Positions 44,107-51,763 of a stretch of DNA of 64,000 nucleotides are shown here, in pieces; the first letter of the stretch is position 1, and each line of letters begins with the position of its first letter. The notes beneath the pieces were generated by a model that was not told the origin of the DNA, did not search any database, and saw only the letters and a list, made by a program, of their open reading frames with translations. Source of the stretch: Fibrisoma montanum (lineage in GTDB: Bacteria > Bacteroidota > Bacteroidia > Cytophagales > Spirosomataceae); contig NZ_QXED01000002.1 in the NCBI RefSeq assembly GCF_003583365.1, positions 186,001 through 250,000 on the forward strand, in the 5' to 3' direction. The position numbers were made by a program, and so were the translations under genes.

Positions 44107-45111
44107 TTACAGCAACTGCTCCGTCCGGATGCTGTAGGCGCAGCGGTAATGACCGAGCGGGCAGCCCGACCGGCCGTGCAACGTACAGGGGCGGCAATCG
44201 AGCGGCTCGGGGGTGCCAACAGTTCGTGACTGATCAGCCAGCGGTCCAAAGCCAAACTCCGGCACCGTCGAGCAGAACACGGCCGTAGTAGGCGCGTTCA
44301 TGGCCGAGCAAAGATGCAGCGGGGCCGAATCGTTCACGTAGTTCATTACCGCGTCCTGCATCAGCGCTGCCGATTGCAGCAGGGTCAGCTTGCCGGCGAG
44401 GTTCCGCACACCTTCCTGCCGGCCCGACAGAGCAATGATCGCATCACAGGCCACTGCGTCAGCTGGCGCACCCAGCAGATAAACCGTGGTGTCGGCAGGC
44501 AACGCCCGAATCAGTTCCGCCCAGCCTTCGGCGGGGTATTGTTTGGTAAACCAGACGGATGTCGGTGCGATACAAACGTACGGATTCGACTGGTAGCCCC
44601 GGATGCTTTCGTAGTCCTTCGTCAATGGGTAGAGCTTAGGGCGGATCCGGACGGTGCCTGCTCCCTGGGACAGCAGGGGCTCGAGCAGACTCCGGTTGCG
44701 GTCAACTTCGTGTACACCCGGCAGAATGTGGTGCGGAAGGGCGTAGGTAAAAAAACGGGAAAACGGATTTTTGTCGAAGCCAATCGTCGTTTTGGCATTG
44801 GACAGAGCCGTCAGCAGGCCCGTTGTGCCGAAGCGCTGCAGGTTTACGACGGCATCGTACGGCTCGGCCCGGATGCGCTGCAGCACCTGCCACAGACTCT
44901 GGTATTTTTTTTTCTTGTCCCAGACCAATACCTCGTTAAGAAACGGATGGCCCTGCAGCAACCCCTCATTACCTTTGCGTACCAATACATCGAGCCGGGC
45001 GTCCGGCCGGGTCTGGTGTATTTGTTCAAGCACCGCCGTAGCCAGAATCACATCGCCGATAAAGGCAGTTTGAATGATCAGGAACCGGGGTGAATTGGTT
45101 ACGGTTATCAT
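44107..45111 (-). CDS. Family 9 glycosyltransferase (ADP-heptose:LPS heptosyltransferase type)
   Basis: 334 residues. The GT-B fold opens with RFLIIQTAFIGDVILATAVLE, the acceptor-side motif of heptosyltransferases. The nucleotide-sugar half carries CIAPTSVWFTKQYPAEGWAEL, VYLLGAPAD and the MNYVNDSAPLHLCSAMNAPT motif, with a Cys-rich end (DCRPCTLHGRSGCPLGHYRC). It is expected to add heptose to the lipopolysaccharide core at the inner membrane. A heptose adenylyltransferase is encoded 3.1 kb away (48229-48708). It is divergent from the M16 peptidase gene with only 28 bases between the starts. Confidence 0.92.
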   Translation of the reverse strand: MITVTNSPRFLIIQTAFIGDVILATAVLEQIHQTRPDARLDVLVRKGNEGLLQGHPFLNEVLVWDKKKKYQSLWQVLQRIRAEPYDAVVNLQRFGTTGLLTALSNAKTTIGFDKNPFSRFFTYALPHHILPGVHEVDRNRSLLEPLLSQGAGTVRIRPKLYPLTKDYESIRGYQSNPYVCIAPTSVWFTKQYPAEGWAELIRALPADTTVYLLGAPADAVACDAIIALSGRQEGVRNLAGKLTLLQSAALMQDAVMNYVNDSAPLHLCSAMNAPTTAVFCSTVPEFGFGPLADQSRTVGTPEPLDCRPCTLHGRSGCPLGHYRCAYSIRTEQLL

Positions 45112-45139
45112 TAGTACGCTGTCGTGCGTAAATCTACGA

Positions 45140-46378
45140 ATGGAAGATTACGAAATTTATACATTGCCAAACGGGATACGGATTGCTCACAAACAAATTC
45201 CGCACACCCAGATTGCCCACTGCGGCATCATGCTCGACATCGGTAGTCGGGATGAACAACCGCACCAACAGGGATTAGCCCATTTTTGGGAACATATGGC
45301 ATTCAAAGGTACGGAGAAACGTAAATCGTACCACATCATCACTCGCTTAGAAACGGTAGGGGGGGAGCTTAACGCATACACCACCAAAGAAAAAGTTTGT
45401 TTCCACGCGTCGGTGCTGGGTGCTCATTTCGAAAAAGCAACCGAACTACTGGCCGATATTGCCTTTCATTCGGTCTTTCCGGAAAAGCAGATTGAGCGGG
45501 AGCGGGGTGTCATTCTGGAAGAAATGGCGATGTATTACGATTCGCCCGAAGATGCGATTCAGGACGATTTCGACCAGTTGATTTTTCCCAATCACCCGCT
45601 GGGGGGCAACATCCTCGGTACGCCCGAAACCGTGCAGTCGTTCCGCCGGGAGGATCTGCAGCGGTTTATCGCGGAGAATTATGACACCAACCACATCGTG
45701 TTTGCGTCGGTGAGTAATGAGCCGTTCAAAAAAGTGGTGAAAACGGTGGAAAAATACCTGCGCGACGTACCGACGCAGACGACGCAGCGCCAGCGTCGGG
45801 CCCCCTCGGTGTATGCGGCTCAGCATACGCAGGTGGAGCGGCCGATCACCCAGGCGCAATGTGCCCTGGGGCGACCCGCCTACAGCCTGACCGATCCGCG
45901 CCGACTGCCGTTTTTTATGCTTGTCAATCTGCTGGGCGGACCAGGTATGAACTCGCGGCTAAACATGAACCTGCGCGAAAAATTCGGGTTGGTGTATTCG
46001 ATCGATGCCAGCTATACGCCGTTTCTGGATACGGGGTATCTGGGCATCTATTTTGGTACGGACCCCCGAAAGGTGGAACGTAGCCACGCGCTGATCATGA
46101 AGGAATTGAAGCTGCTGCGCGAAAAACCCCTGACAACGCTTCAGCTGCACCAGACCAAAGAACAGCTGATGGGACAGTTGGCCATGGCCGAAGAGAGCAA
46201 CAACAGCTTTATGCTGATGATGGCCAAGAGTATTCTGGACATCGATCGGGTCGAAGCCCTGACGGATATTTTCAACGACATCCGGGCCGTAACGGCACCT
46301 GCCATTCAGGACATCGCTCAGGAGATGTTCGACGAGAGCCAGTTCAGTTCGCTGACGTTTGTACCGGAGAAGGATTGA
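45140..46378 (+). CDS. M16-family zinc peptidase
   Basis: 412 residues from the ATG at 45140; the longer frame would begin inside the glycosyltransferase gene. The inverted zinc motif HFWEH at 48-52 (HxxEH) and the distal Glu in ERGVILEEMAMYYDSPED about 75 residues later are intact. The C-terminal inactive half has PGMNSRLNMNLREKFGLVYSI. It lacks a signal peptide, so it probably acts in the cytoplasm, like processing-peptidase relatives of about this length. The gene is followed by a stem-loop and mazG on the same strand. Confidence 0.93.
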   Translation: MEDYEIYTLPNGIRIAHKQIPHTQIAHCGIMLDIGSRDEQPHQQGLAHFWEHMAFKGTEKRKSYHIITRLETVGGELNAYTTKEKVCFHASVLGAHFEKATELLADIAFHSVFPEKQIERERGVILEEMAMYYDSPEDAIQDDFDQLIFPNHPLGGNILGTPETVQSFRREDLQRFIAENYDTNHIVFASVSNEPFKKVVKTVEKYLRDVPTQTTQRQRRAPSVYAAQHTQVERPITQAQCALGRPAYSLTDPRRLPFFMLVNLLGGPGMNSRLNMNLREKFGLVYSIDASYTPFLDTGYLGIYFGTDPRKVERSHALIMKELKLLREKPLTTLQLHQTKEQLMGQLAMAEESNNSFMLMMAKSILDIDRVEALTDIFNDIRAVTAPAIQDIAQEMFDESQFSSLTFVPEKD

Positions 46379-46383
46379 TGGTG

Positions 46384-46448
46384 TACGGTTTTCGGTAGGT
46401 CATTCGGCTTTGTCCAGCCACAAACCGAAAACCACAAACCAAACAACT
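46384..46448 (+). repeat. Type-B intercistronic stem-loop element, copy 3
   Basis: Between the M16 and mazG genes, both plus strand. The arms GGTTTTCGGT (46387-46396) and ACCGAAAACC (46424-46433) pair perfectly over ten bases with a 27-base loop. The 5' side GTGTACGGTTTTCGG resembles that of copies 1 and 2 in transcribed sense, and CACAAACC heptads lead to within about 12 bases of the mazG ATG. Confidence 0.6.
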
Positions 46449-46454
46449 AACGCT

Positions 46455-46781
46455 ATGACCCTTAAAGAAGCACAGGACACCGTTGATCAGTGGATAAAAA
46501 CGGTGGGGGTTCGCTATTTTGGCGAGCTGACTAATATGGCCATTCTGACGGAGGAGGTTGGTGAACTGGCCCGGATCATGGCCCGGCGGTACGGCGAACA
46601 GTCGGAGAAGGAATCGGACAAAAACCGCGACCTGGGCGATGAAATGGCCGATGTGCTCTGGGTACTCATCTGCCTGGCCAATCAGACCGGTGTGGACCTC
46701 ACCGAGGCTTTTGCCAAAAACCTGGAGAAAAAGAACATCCGCGACGCTACCCGGCATCTGAACAACGAAAAGCTCAGGTAA
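46455..46781 (+). CDS. MazG-type nucleotide pyrophosphohydrolase
   Basis: 108 residues from the ATG at 46455; the longer frame is spacer hairpin. The all-alpha NTP-PPase signature is present: EEVGELARIMARRYGEQSE in the first metal helix and LGDEMADVLWVLICLANQTG in the second (EExxE and ExxD). Single-domain members hydrolyse noncanonical or excess dNTPs to the monophosphate. It is co-directional with the M16 gene 76 bases upstream, but a functional link is not obvious. Confidence 0.92.
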   Translation: MTLKEAQDTVDQWIKTVGVRYFGELTNMAILTEEVGELARIMARRYGEQSEKESDKNRDLGDEMADVLWVLICLANQTGVDLTEAFAKNLEKKNIRDATRHLNNEKLR

Positions 46782-46986
46782 TCTTCCCTTTATTCCGGAT
46801 ATAGGACGAACCGTTGCCCGCCGACAAACTGACGACTTCACTACGTGTAGGCAGACAGGTACATTCGTTTTCTTCGGCCAGATATGATTTGAATAAGATC
46901 AAGTAGTAAAAAAACAGTATGCAGAATGTCGTTAAACTACGCGAATTGGTGTAGCTTTATCCATTTATAAGATTAAGTCAATAGGA

Positions 46987-47583
46987 GTGGAGGAGGTTCG
47001 TACATACGATCAGGCAACCGATGCCCAGATTTGGGATGACTTTCTGCAGGGCAGTAAGGCGGCCTACTCGTTCATGTACGAAAAATACGCGCGAATCCTG
47101 TACAACTATGGCTATAAGATCGCCCAGGACCGGCAGCTAACCGAAGATTGCCTGCAGGATTTGTTTCTGACCATACTCGAAACCCGCGAACGGCTGAGTC
47201 ATACGGATTCCATCAAATTTTATCTCATGCGGGCGCTCCGGCGGGATATTGTCCGGAAGCTGAATGCCCAGCACCGATTTGCCGATGCCGCGGAACCGGA
47301 AGTGGGCTTCAGGGTCGAGTTTCACTACGAACCTACCTGGCTCGATTCACAGATCTCGAAGGAGCGTTCGGAAGCCCTGCTTGAGGAGTTGAATCAACTC
47401 CCCGCCCGCCAGAAGGAAGCCTTGTTCCTGAAGTTTTTCGACAACCTCAGTTACGAGGAAATTGCGGGGATTATGGGGATTGAGACCACGTCGGCCTACA
47501 AAGTAATCTATAAAGCCATCGCGTCGCTGCAAAAACGCATGCTGCTGGACCTTTTCTGCTGGGTAGCGATACTGAGCCAGTGA
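46987..47583 (+). CDS. ECF sigma factor (RpoE-like), orphan
   Basis: 198 residues from a GTG at 46987, preceded by a GGAG four bases earlier. Region 2 spans about 20-90 (YSFMYEKYARILYNYGYKIA, then DCLQDLFLTILETRERL for promoter melting). Region 4 spans about 130-185 (LPARQKEALFLKFFDNLSYEEIAGIMG, then the recognition helix with SAYKVIYKAI). Such factors are usually held by a FecR anti-sigma encoded next door; none is here. The nearest fecR is at 2275-3327, 43 kb away and itself lacking a sigma gene. Downstream is a converging pseudogene. Confidence 0.93.
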   Translation: MEEVRTYDQATDAQIWDDFLQGSKAAYSFMYEKYARILYNYGYKIAQDRQLTEDCLQDLFLTILETRERLSHTDSIKFYLMRALRRDIVRKLNAQHRFADAAEPEVGFRVEFHYEPTWLDSQISKERSEALLEELNQLPARQKEALFLKFFDNLSYEEIAGIMGIETTSAYKVIYKAIASLQKRMLLDLFCWVAILSQ

Positions 47584-47586
47584 CCC

Positions 47587-48006
47587 CTACGATGACGAAC
47601 GGGTAAGGGTATATTCCTTGTGCAGCCAGCGGCAACCTTTGTAGACCCGGGCCACTAGGGTTCTGGAATCCTGAAGTTTCAGCTCCACATCAAAATGGTC
47701 GCCTGTTTTGGGATGGACCAGTTTGCCCCCCGACCAACCCGTGCCGTTGAACGATAGGTTGCTGATCAGCAACTGATTCTTGACGATGCCAAATTGTTGA
47801 CGGCCCTTACCGCTTACATCGGCGATACGCCCAAAGTAGCGGTCGCCGGAACGGTATACCTCAATGCTCGACTATTTGGCCGGGAAAAGCCAGCGCCCCA
47901 GAATCAGATCGGCCGAACGGTCGTCGGATGGCTGGCCCGAATGGGGCCATAACAGAAAAAACAGCAGGCCACCAGCCCAGGTAGTACGTTGAAGCAGCAG
48001 TTTCAT
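47587..48006 (-). pseudogene. DUF2147-type exported protein interrupted by one stop codon
   Basis: Starting at the ATG at 48006 the frame encodes a signal peptide (MKLLLQRTTWAGGLLFFLLW) and then a DUF2147 domain (LILGRWLFPAK, stop, SSIEVYRSGDRYFGRI, ending GGKLVHPKTGDHF and GCRWLHKEYTLTR). A single in-frame TAG at codon 45 (47872-47874) splits an otherwise intact 139-residue protein. No frameshift is needed, so the lesion looks recent: one base changing a Lys, Gln or Glu codon. A sequencing error would also explain it. A restart inside could yield only 61 residues without export signal. Confidence 0.8.
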
Positions 48007-48228
48007 ATAGGTATCCGGGACTTTATAGACAACTAACTCTATTGGAAAAGTCGTTGTTATAACGAAACTAACACGTGAATATGTGCTAATCTCACTAAAG
48101 TTATAAAATTCCGGGTTTTACTGCTACCCGTAAAGGCGTTCAGGTGCAGTCTGTCGGCTGGGTCAGGCCACAGGGCAGGCTTTGTGGAGACAAAAACGTA
48201 CTGATCGTCAGGACGCTGGGCCGTTCGC

Positions 48229-48708
48229 TCAGAAACTGGTTTTGATACGTTCAATCAGCCGGGTGGTCGAATAGCCGGGTACCAGCGCAATGGTTTCGAC
48301 CCGGCCGCCCCGGCCCAGAACAAAATCCGACCCGACGATATTGGCAACCGTGTAATCATCGCCCTTTACCAGAATGTCCGGCTGAACGGCCTGGATCAGT
48401 TCGAGGGGAGTCGGCTCATCGAATAAGGTAACCAGATCAACAAATTCCAGAGCGGCCATCAGCCGGGCGCGGGCGTATTCGTTCACCACCGGACGCAGCG
48501 GCCCTTTGATGGCACTGACCGACGCGTCGGTGTTCAGGCCCAGAATCAGCCGGTCGCCGAGGTGGCGGGCTTTTTCGAGGTAGTCGATATGACCCAGATG
48601 AACAATATCGAAGCAGCCATTGGTAAACACAAGCTGCTGGCCGGCCGCATGCCAGGCTTCGGCCTGCCGTATGGCTTCATCGCGGGAGACAATCTTGGAG
48701 GCTGTCAT
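48229..48708 (-). CDS. rfaE2: D-glycero-beta-D-manno-heptose 1-phosphate adenylyltransferase
   Basis: 159 residues from the ATG at 48708; the longer frame overlaps the preceding gene and is rejected. The nucleotidyltransferase signature FTNGCFDIVHLGHIDYL carries the HxGH motif, and RLILGLNTDASVSAIKGPLRPV and ILVKGDDYTV are family strings. It corresponds to the C-terminal half of HldE as a stand-alone enzyme and makes ADP-heptose for the lipopolysaccharide core, consistent with the heptosyltransferase at 44107-45111. It lies seven bases after the flippase-like gene, in one operon. Confidence 0.93.
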   Translation of the reverse strand: MTASKIVSRDEAIRQAEAWHAAGQQLVFTNGCFDIVHLGHIDYLEKARHLGDRLILGLNTDASVSAIKGPLRPVVNEYARARLMAALEFVDLVTLFDEPTPLELIQAVQPDILVKGDDYTVANIVGSDFVLGRGGRVETIALVPGYSTTRLIERIKTSF

Positions 48709-48715
48709 GCAAAAG

Positions 48716-49765
48716 TTACCGTTCGGCGTTGATGGGGGCGGGGTTATTGACCGGTACGTCTGCACCTGTCTGGTTCCGGCGCAGCAGAACAACCAGCAGG
48801 CTCAGAACGCCAAGGATGATGATCATGATCGTGGAAACGCCATGAATAAACGTTGCCAGCACCTGGCCGTCCTGGCTGGTCAGGCCGTAGAGCAAGGCCA
48901 CCTGTCCCACCAGCAGGTGGAACGAACCGATACCGCCCGGCGTAGGCGCGGCCATACCGAGCGATCCGACCACGAGGATGGTTAGTCCCGCCAGCGGACC
49001 GAGATTGGCCGTACTGGGCAGCGAGAAGAACAGCGTATAGGACATGAAGAAATACATTGTCCAAATCAGGGCCGTGTGGAACAGAAACAACCCCGGCCGA
49101 CGTAGTTTCCGGACGCTCAGCAGCCCTTCCAGCAGGCCACTGACAAAACCGCTTACTTTCTGGTAGAGCGGATGCCGACCCAGGGCTTCGCGGTAGCGGG
49201 TGTACAAAAACCAGCCGAGCACGGCCAGGCCCAGCAAAACGGCACCGACCAGCAGCAGAATACCCGCCCCACTGGTACCCTGGGGGAGCTTGCCGCCAAA
49301 AAACTCAATGAAAAACTGGCTGAGCCGGTTAAACTCCAGCAGGAACGTAACACCCAGCAGCACCAGCAGCATCAGGACGTCGAACAGCCGCTCGGCTACC
49401 ACCGTTCCGAAACTTACGTTGACCGGTACGCCCGACAGCCGGTAGAGCGTACCGCAGCGCGCTACTTCGCCCGCCCGGGGCAGCGCCAGATTGGCCAGGT
49501 AGCCCGTCAGAACGCTCACCGTGGCATCGACGGAAGAAGGCCGGTGCGAAACAACCGGTTCCAGCAGCACCCGCCAGCGTTCGGCCCGGCTCCAGTGCGC
49601 CACGATCGTCAGAACGGCCGAGACCAGCACCCACCGGTAGTCGGCGGCACTGATTTTGCGCCAGAGGTCAGCCGCATCAATATGACTTTGCTGGAACGTA
49701 AACCAGAGCAGGCCACCCGCGATGACCAGCGAAATCAAGTATTTCAGAACGTTCGTGAGGTTCAT
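48716..49765 (-). CDS. Flippase-like integral membrane protein (LPG synthase membrane-domain family)
   Basis: 349 residues with about eight membrane helices. The family strings SRAERWRVLLEP, GYLANLALPRAGEVARCGTLYRLSG and VVAERLFDVLMLLVLL are those of the UPF0104/lysylphosphatidylglycerol synthase membrane domain (PF03706). No C-terminal aminoacyl-transfer domain is present, so it does not aminoacylate lipid; a role in lipid or saccharide translocation is inferred for the family. It is coupled to rfaE2, which suggests an envelope role. The upstream spacer holds a 26-base perfect hairpin. Confidence 0.88.
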   Translation of the reverse strand: MNLTNVLKYLISLVIAGGLLWFTFQQSHIDAADLWRKISAADYRWVLVSAVLTIVAHWSRAERWRVLLEPVVSHRPSSVDATVSVLTGYLANLALPRAGEVARCGTLYRLSGVPVNVSFGTVVAERLFDVLMLLVLLGVTFLLEFNRLSQFFIEFFGGKLPQGTSGAGILLLVGAVLLGLAVLGWFLYTRYREALGRHPLYQKVSGFVSGLLEGLLSVRKLRRPGLFLFHTALIWTMYFFMSYTLFFSLPSTANLGPLAGLTILVVGSLGMAAPTPGGIGSFHLLVGQVALLYGLTSQDGQVLATFIHGVSTIMIIILGVLSLLVVLLRRNQTGADVPVNNPAPINAER

Positions 49766-49828
49766 ACCGCAAAGTTGGGGAAAAAGGACGAAAGGAGGAA
49801 GGGGGATGAAAGGGAGGAGAGGAGGAAA

Positions 49829-49894
49829 GGAGAAAGGGAGGAAAGGAGAAAAGGGTATGGATCGATTTCCTTTTCTCCTTTCCTCCCTTTCTCC
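49829..49894 (-). repeat. 26-base perfect stem-loop with purine/pyrimidine arms
   Basis: Arm 49829-49854 is purine only (GGAGAAAGGGAGGAAAGG and on) and pairs exactly with 49869-49894; the loop is the 14 bases 49855-49868. It lies between panD (stop 49902) and the flippase-like gene (start 49765), both minus strand. More purine-rich sequence continues to the left. It could also form an intramolecular triplex (H-DNA). Confidence 0.75.
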
Positions 49895-49901
49895 CCTCTT
49901 T

Positions 49902-50255
49902 TTACCCCTTCACCAATTGATTGTTATCGTCCGGAAACACAACCGTGGGCTTGAACGTACGGGCTTCGTCGGGTGTCATCATGGCGTAGGCGATGATGAT
50001 CACGATGTCGCCCACCTGCGCCCGCCGGGCAGCGGCTCCGTTCAGGCAGATGATGCCCGAGCCGCGTTCGCCCTTGATGACGTAGGTGATAAGCCGTTCG
50101 CCGTTGTTGTTGTTGACGACGTGGACCTGTTCATTTTCCATCAGTCCGGCGGCATCCATCAGGTCTTCATCAATGGTGATGCTGCCGACATAATTTAACT
50201 CAGCCTGCGTGACTTTGACGCGGTGCAATTTCGATTTCAGTACGTTGACGAACAT
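49902..50255 (-). CDS. panD: Aspartate 1-decarboxylase
   Basis: 117 residues from the ATG at 50255. It makes beta-alanine from aspartate for pantothenate and CoA. The self-cleavage site is Gly24-Ser25 in [12 protein letters not shown], where Ser25 becomes the pyruvoyl group. Lys9 ([12 protein letters not shown]) and the [17 protein letters not shown] and [17 protein letters not shown] strings match the family. The longer upstream frame is leader. It has its own promoter at 50316-50346. No panB or panC gene is in the window. Confidence 0.96.
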   Translation of the reverse strand: MFVNVLKSKLHRVKVTQAELNYVGSITIDEDLMDAAGLMENEQVHVVNNNNGERLITYVIKGERGSGIICLNGAAARRAQVGDIVIIIAYAMMTPDEARTFKPTVVFPDDNNQLVKG

Positions 50256-50315
50256 GAGTGTCAGTGAACAGCGGCCTGTGCGAGCACAAACCACGTAGTA
50301 GGCCCTTGGGCGCGG

Positions 50316-50346
50316 CAAAGATAGCGTAATCGCTGACCGATCCCAA
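50316..50346 (-). promoter_or_regulatory. Bacteroidota-type promoter of panD
   Basis: On the minus strand TTG (50344-50346) and TATCTTTG (50316-50323) are separated by 20 bases, an excellent match to the phylum consensus. The transcript would start near 50309, about 54 bases before the panD ATG. Confidence 0.7.
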
Positions 50347-50421
50347 CGGCACTTCCAAAACAGCCGGCCGGCGGGCTTGGTTCCGCCGGAGTTTTCCGCT
50401 GCTTTGGTCTGACCCGAATGC

Positions 50422-51603
50422 TTAATACACGGCCATTTCGGGCTCGATCTCCCGCGCCCAGGCGTCGATACCGCCTTCGAGGTTGTAGAGATTCGTCAGG
50501 CCCTCCTGGGCGTAGAGGTAGTTGGCGACGTTGGCGCTGCGGATGCCGTGGTGACAGTACACCACCACCGGCCGATCCGTCGGGATGCGCTTGCGGTTGT
50601 TCGGTATCATGCCAATCGGAATCAGTACGGCCTGCTCCAGATGGCAGAGATCGTACTCCGGCCGTTCGCGAACGTCCAGCAAAAAGATCGATTCGCCCCG
50701 GGCAAGCCGGTCGGCCAGATCCCGCGCCGACATTTTCTGGGGGCCGGTTGAGGTGGCCGTTGCTGGTCGGTAGCCCGAGGCCAGTCCCTGCCGGGCCAGT
50801 TCGTCGGCGTCGGTCCGGCGTTTTACCTTGATTTTCTGCTGCTGCATCGACAGCAGGTCCATCATCAGCAGGTGCTCGTTCAGGGGTTGACCAATGCCCG
50901 TGATGAGTTTAATGACTTCGTTGGCCTGCAACGTACCGATCACGCCCGGCAGCACGCCCAGCACCCCCGTATCATTACAGTTCGGAATTTCAATATCGTT
51001 GGGATACTCCGGAAACAGGCAGCGGTACGTTGGCCCCCGGCGAACGGTAGGGTTTTTTCTGTCGTCAGACGTTCCGTCAGACGAGGGAGCGGGAATGGGG
51101 GCGTTCAGCACGGCTACCTGCCCTTCAAACCGGTGGATGGCCCCGTATACGAATGGTTTGCCTACCGTAACGCATACGTCGTTGACCAGATACCGGACCT
51201 TAAAATTGTCGGTGCAGTCGACCACAATGTCGTATTCTTCAATGATGCTGCGGGCGTTGCTGATATCCAGCGCCAGCGTGTAGGTGTTGAACTGAATTTC
51301 AGGATTCAGCCGCATCAGATGACTAACGGCAATCTTGGCTTTGGGCTTGCCCACTTCGTCGGTGGTGTACAGAACCTGCCGCTGCAGGTTGCTCATGTCT
51401 ACCACATCGGGATCAACGACGCCAATTTTCCCGACGCCCGCGGCCGTCAAGTACAGCAGGACGGGGCAGCCGAGGCCACCGGCCCCGACAACCAGTACAC
51501 GCGCATTCTTTAACCGAAGCTGGCCTTCCGGACCAATCTCGGGTAGATTCAGGTGCTTCTGATAGCGTTGTTGTTCGGTAGGTAATAAGGTCGTTGATTC
51601 CAT
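50422..51603 (-). CDS. ThiF/MoeB-type adenylyltransferase fused to a rhodanese domain
   Basis: 393 residues from the ATG at 51603; an ATG at 51642 adds 13 residues and is possible. The E1-like domain covers about 8-260: ATP site GAGGLG at 40-45, [11 protein letters not shown] near 132, and Cys209 in NCNDTGVLG near the catalytic loop. The rhodanese domain (about 288-390) has the active-site loop CHHGIRS with Cys350. Such fusions adenylate and sulfurate a ubiquitin-like sulfur carrier for molybdopterin or thiamin synthesis. The zinc CxxC pairs of MoeB are missing: TYRC at 192-195 replaces CYRC and no second pair follows. The cognate carrier gene is not nearby. Confidence 0.9.
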   Translation of the reverse strand: MESTTLLPTEQQRYQKHLNLPEIGPEGQLRLKNARVLVVGAGGLGCPVLLYLTAAGVGKIGVVDPDVVDMSNLQRQVLYTTDEVGKPKAKIAVSHLMRLNPEIQFNTYTLALDISNARSIIEEYDIVVDCTDNFKVRYLVNDVCVTVGKPFVYGAIHRFEGQVAVLNAPIPAPSSDGTSDDRKNPTVRRGPTYRCLFPEYPNDIEIPNCNDTGVLGVLPGVIGTLQANEVIKLITGIGQPLNEHLLMMDLLSMQQQKIKVKRRTDADELARQGLASGYRPATATSTGPQKMSARDLADRLARGESIFLLDVRERPEYDLCHLEQAVLIPIGMIPNNRKRIPTDRPVVVYCHHGIRSANVANYLYAQEGLTNLYNLEGGIDAWAREIEPEMAVY

Positions 51604-51763
51604 AGTGTCACACGTTGAGCAACTGCCGTTGCTATATTCCAACAGGTTTGGCTCTACTAAAATTGCACCAAAACCCTAAAATTGTTCCAATATTTCGTAA
51701 GCGTCGACTCTAGGGGGTGGCGAAAATTTACCGCTGCCGGTTGTCTACTGACCAACAGCGCGG

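Noticed and set aside
49172-49954. Plus-strand frame of 260 codons crossing the GA-rich hairpin
   Set aside because: Antisense to the flippase-like gene; its C-terminal half is a translation of the low-complexity hairpin arms.
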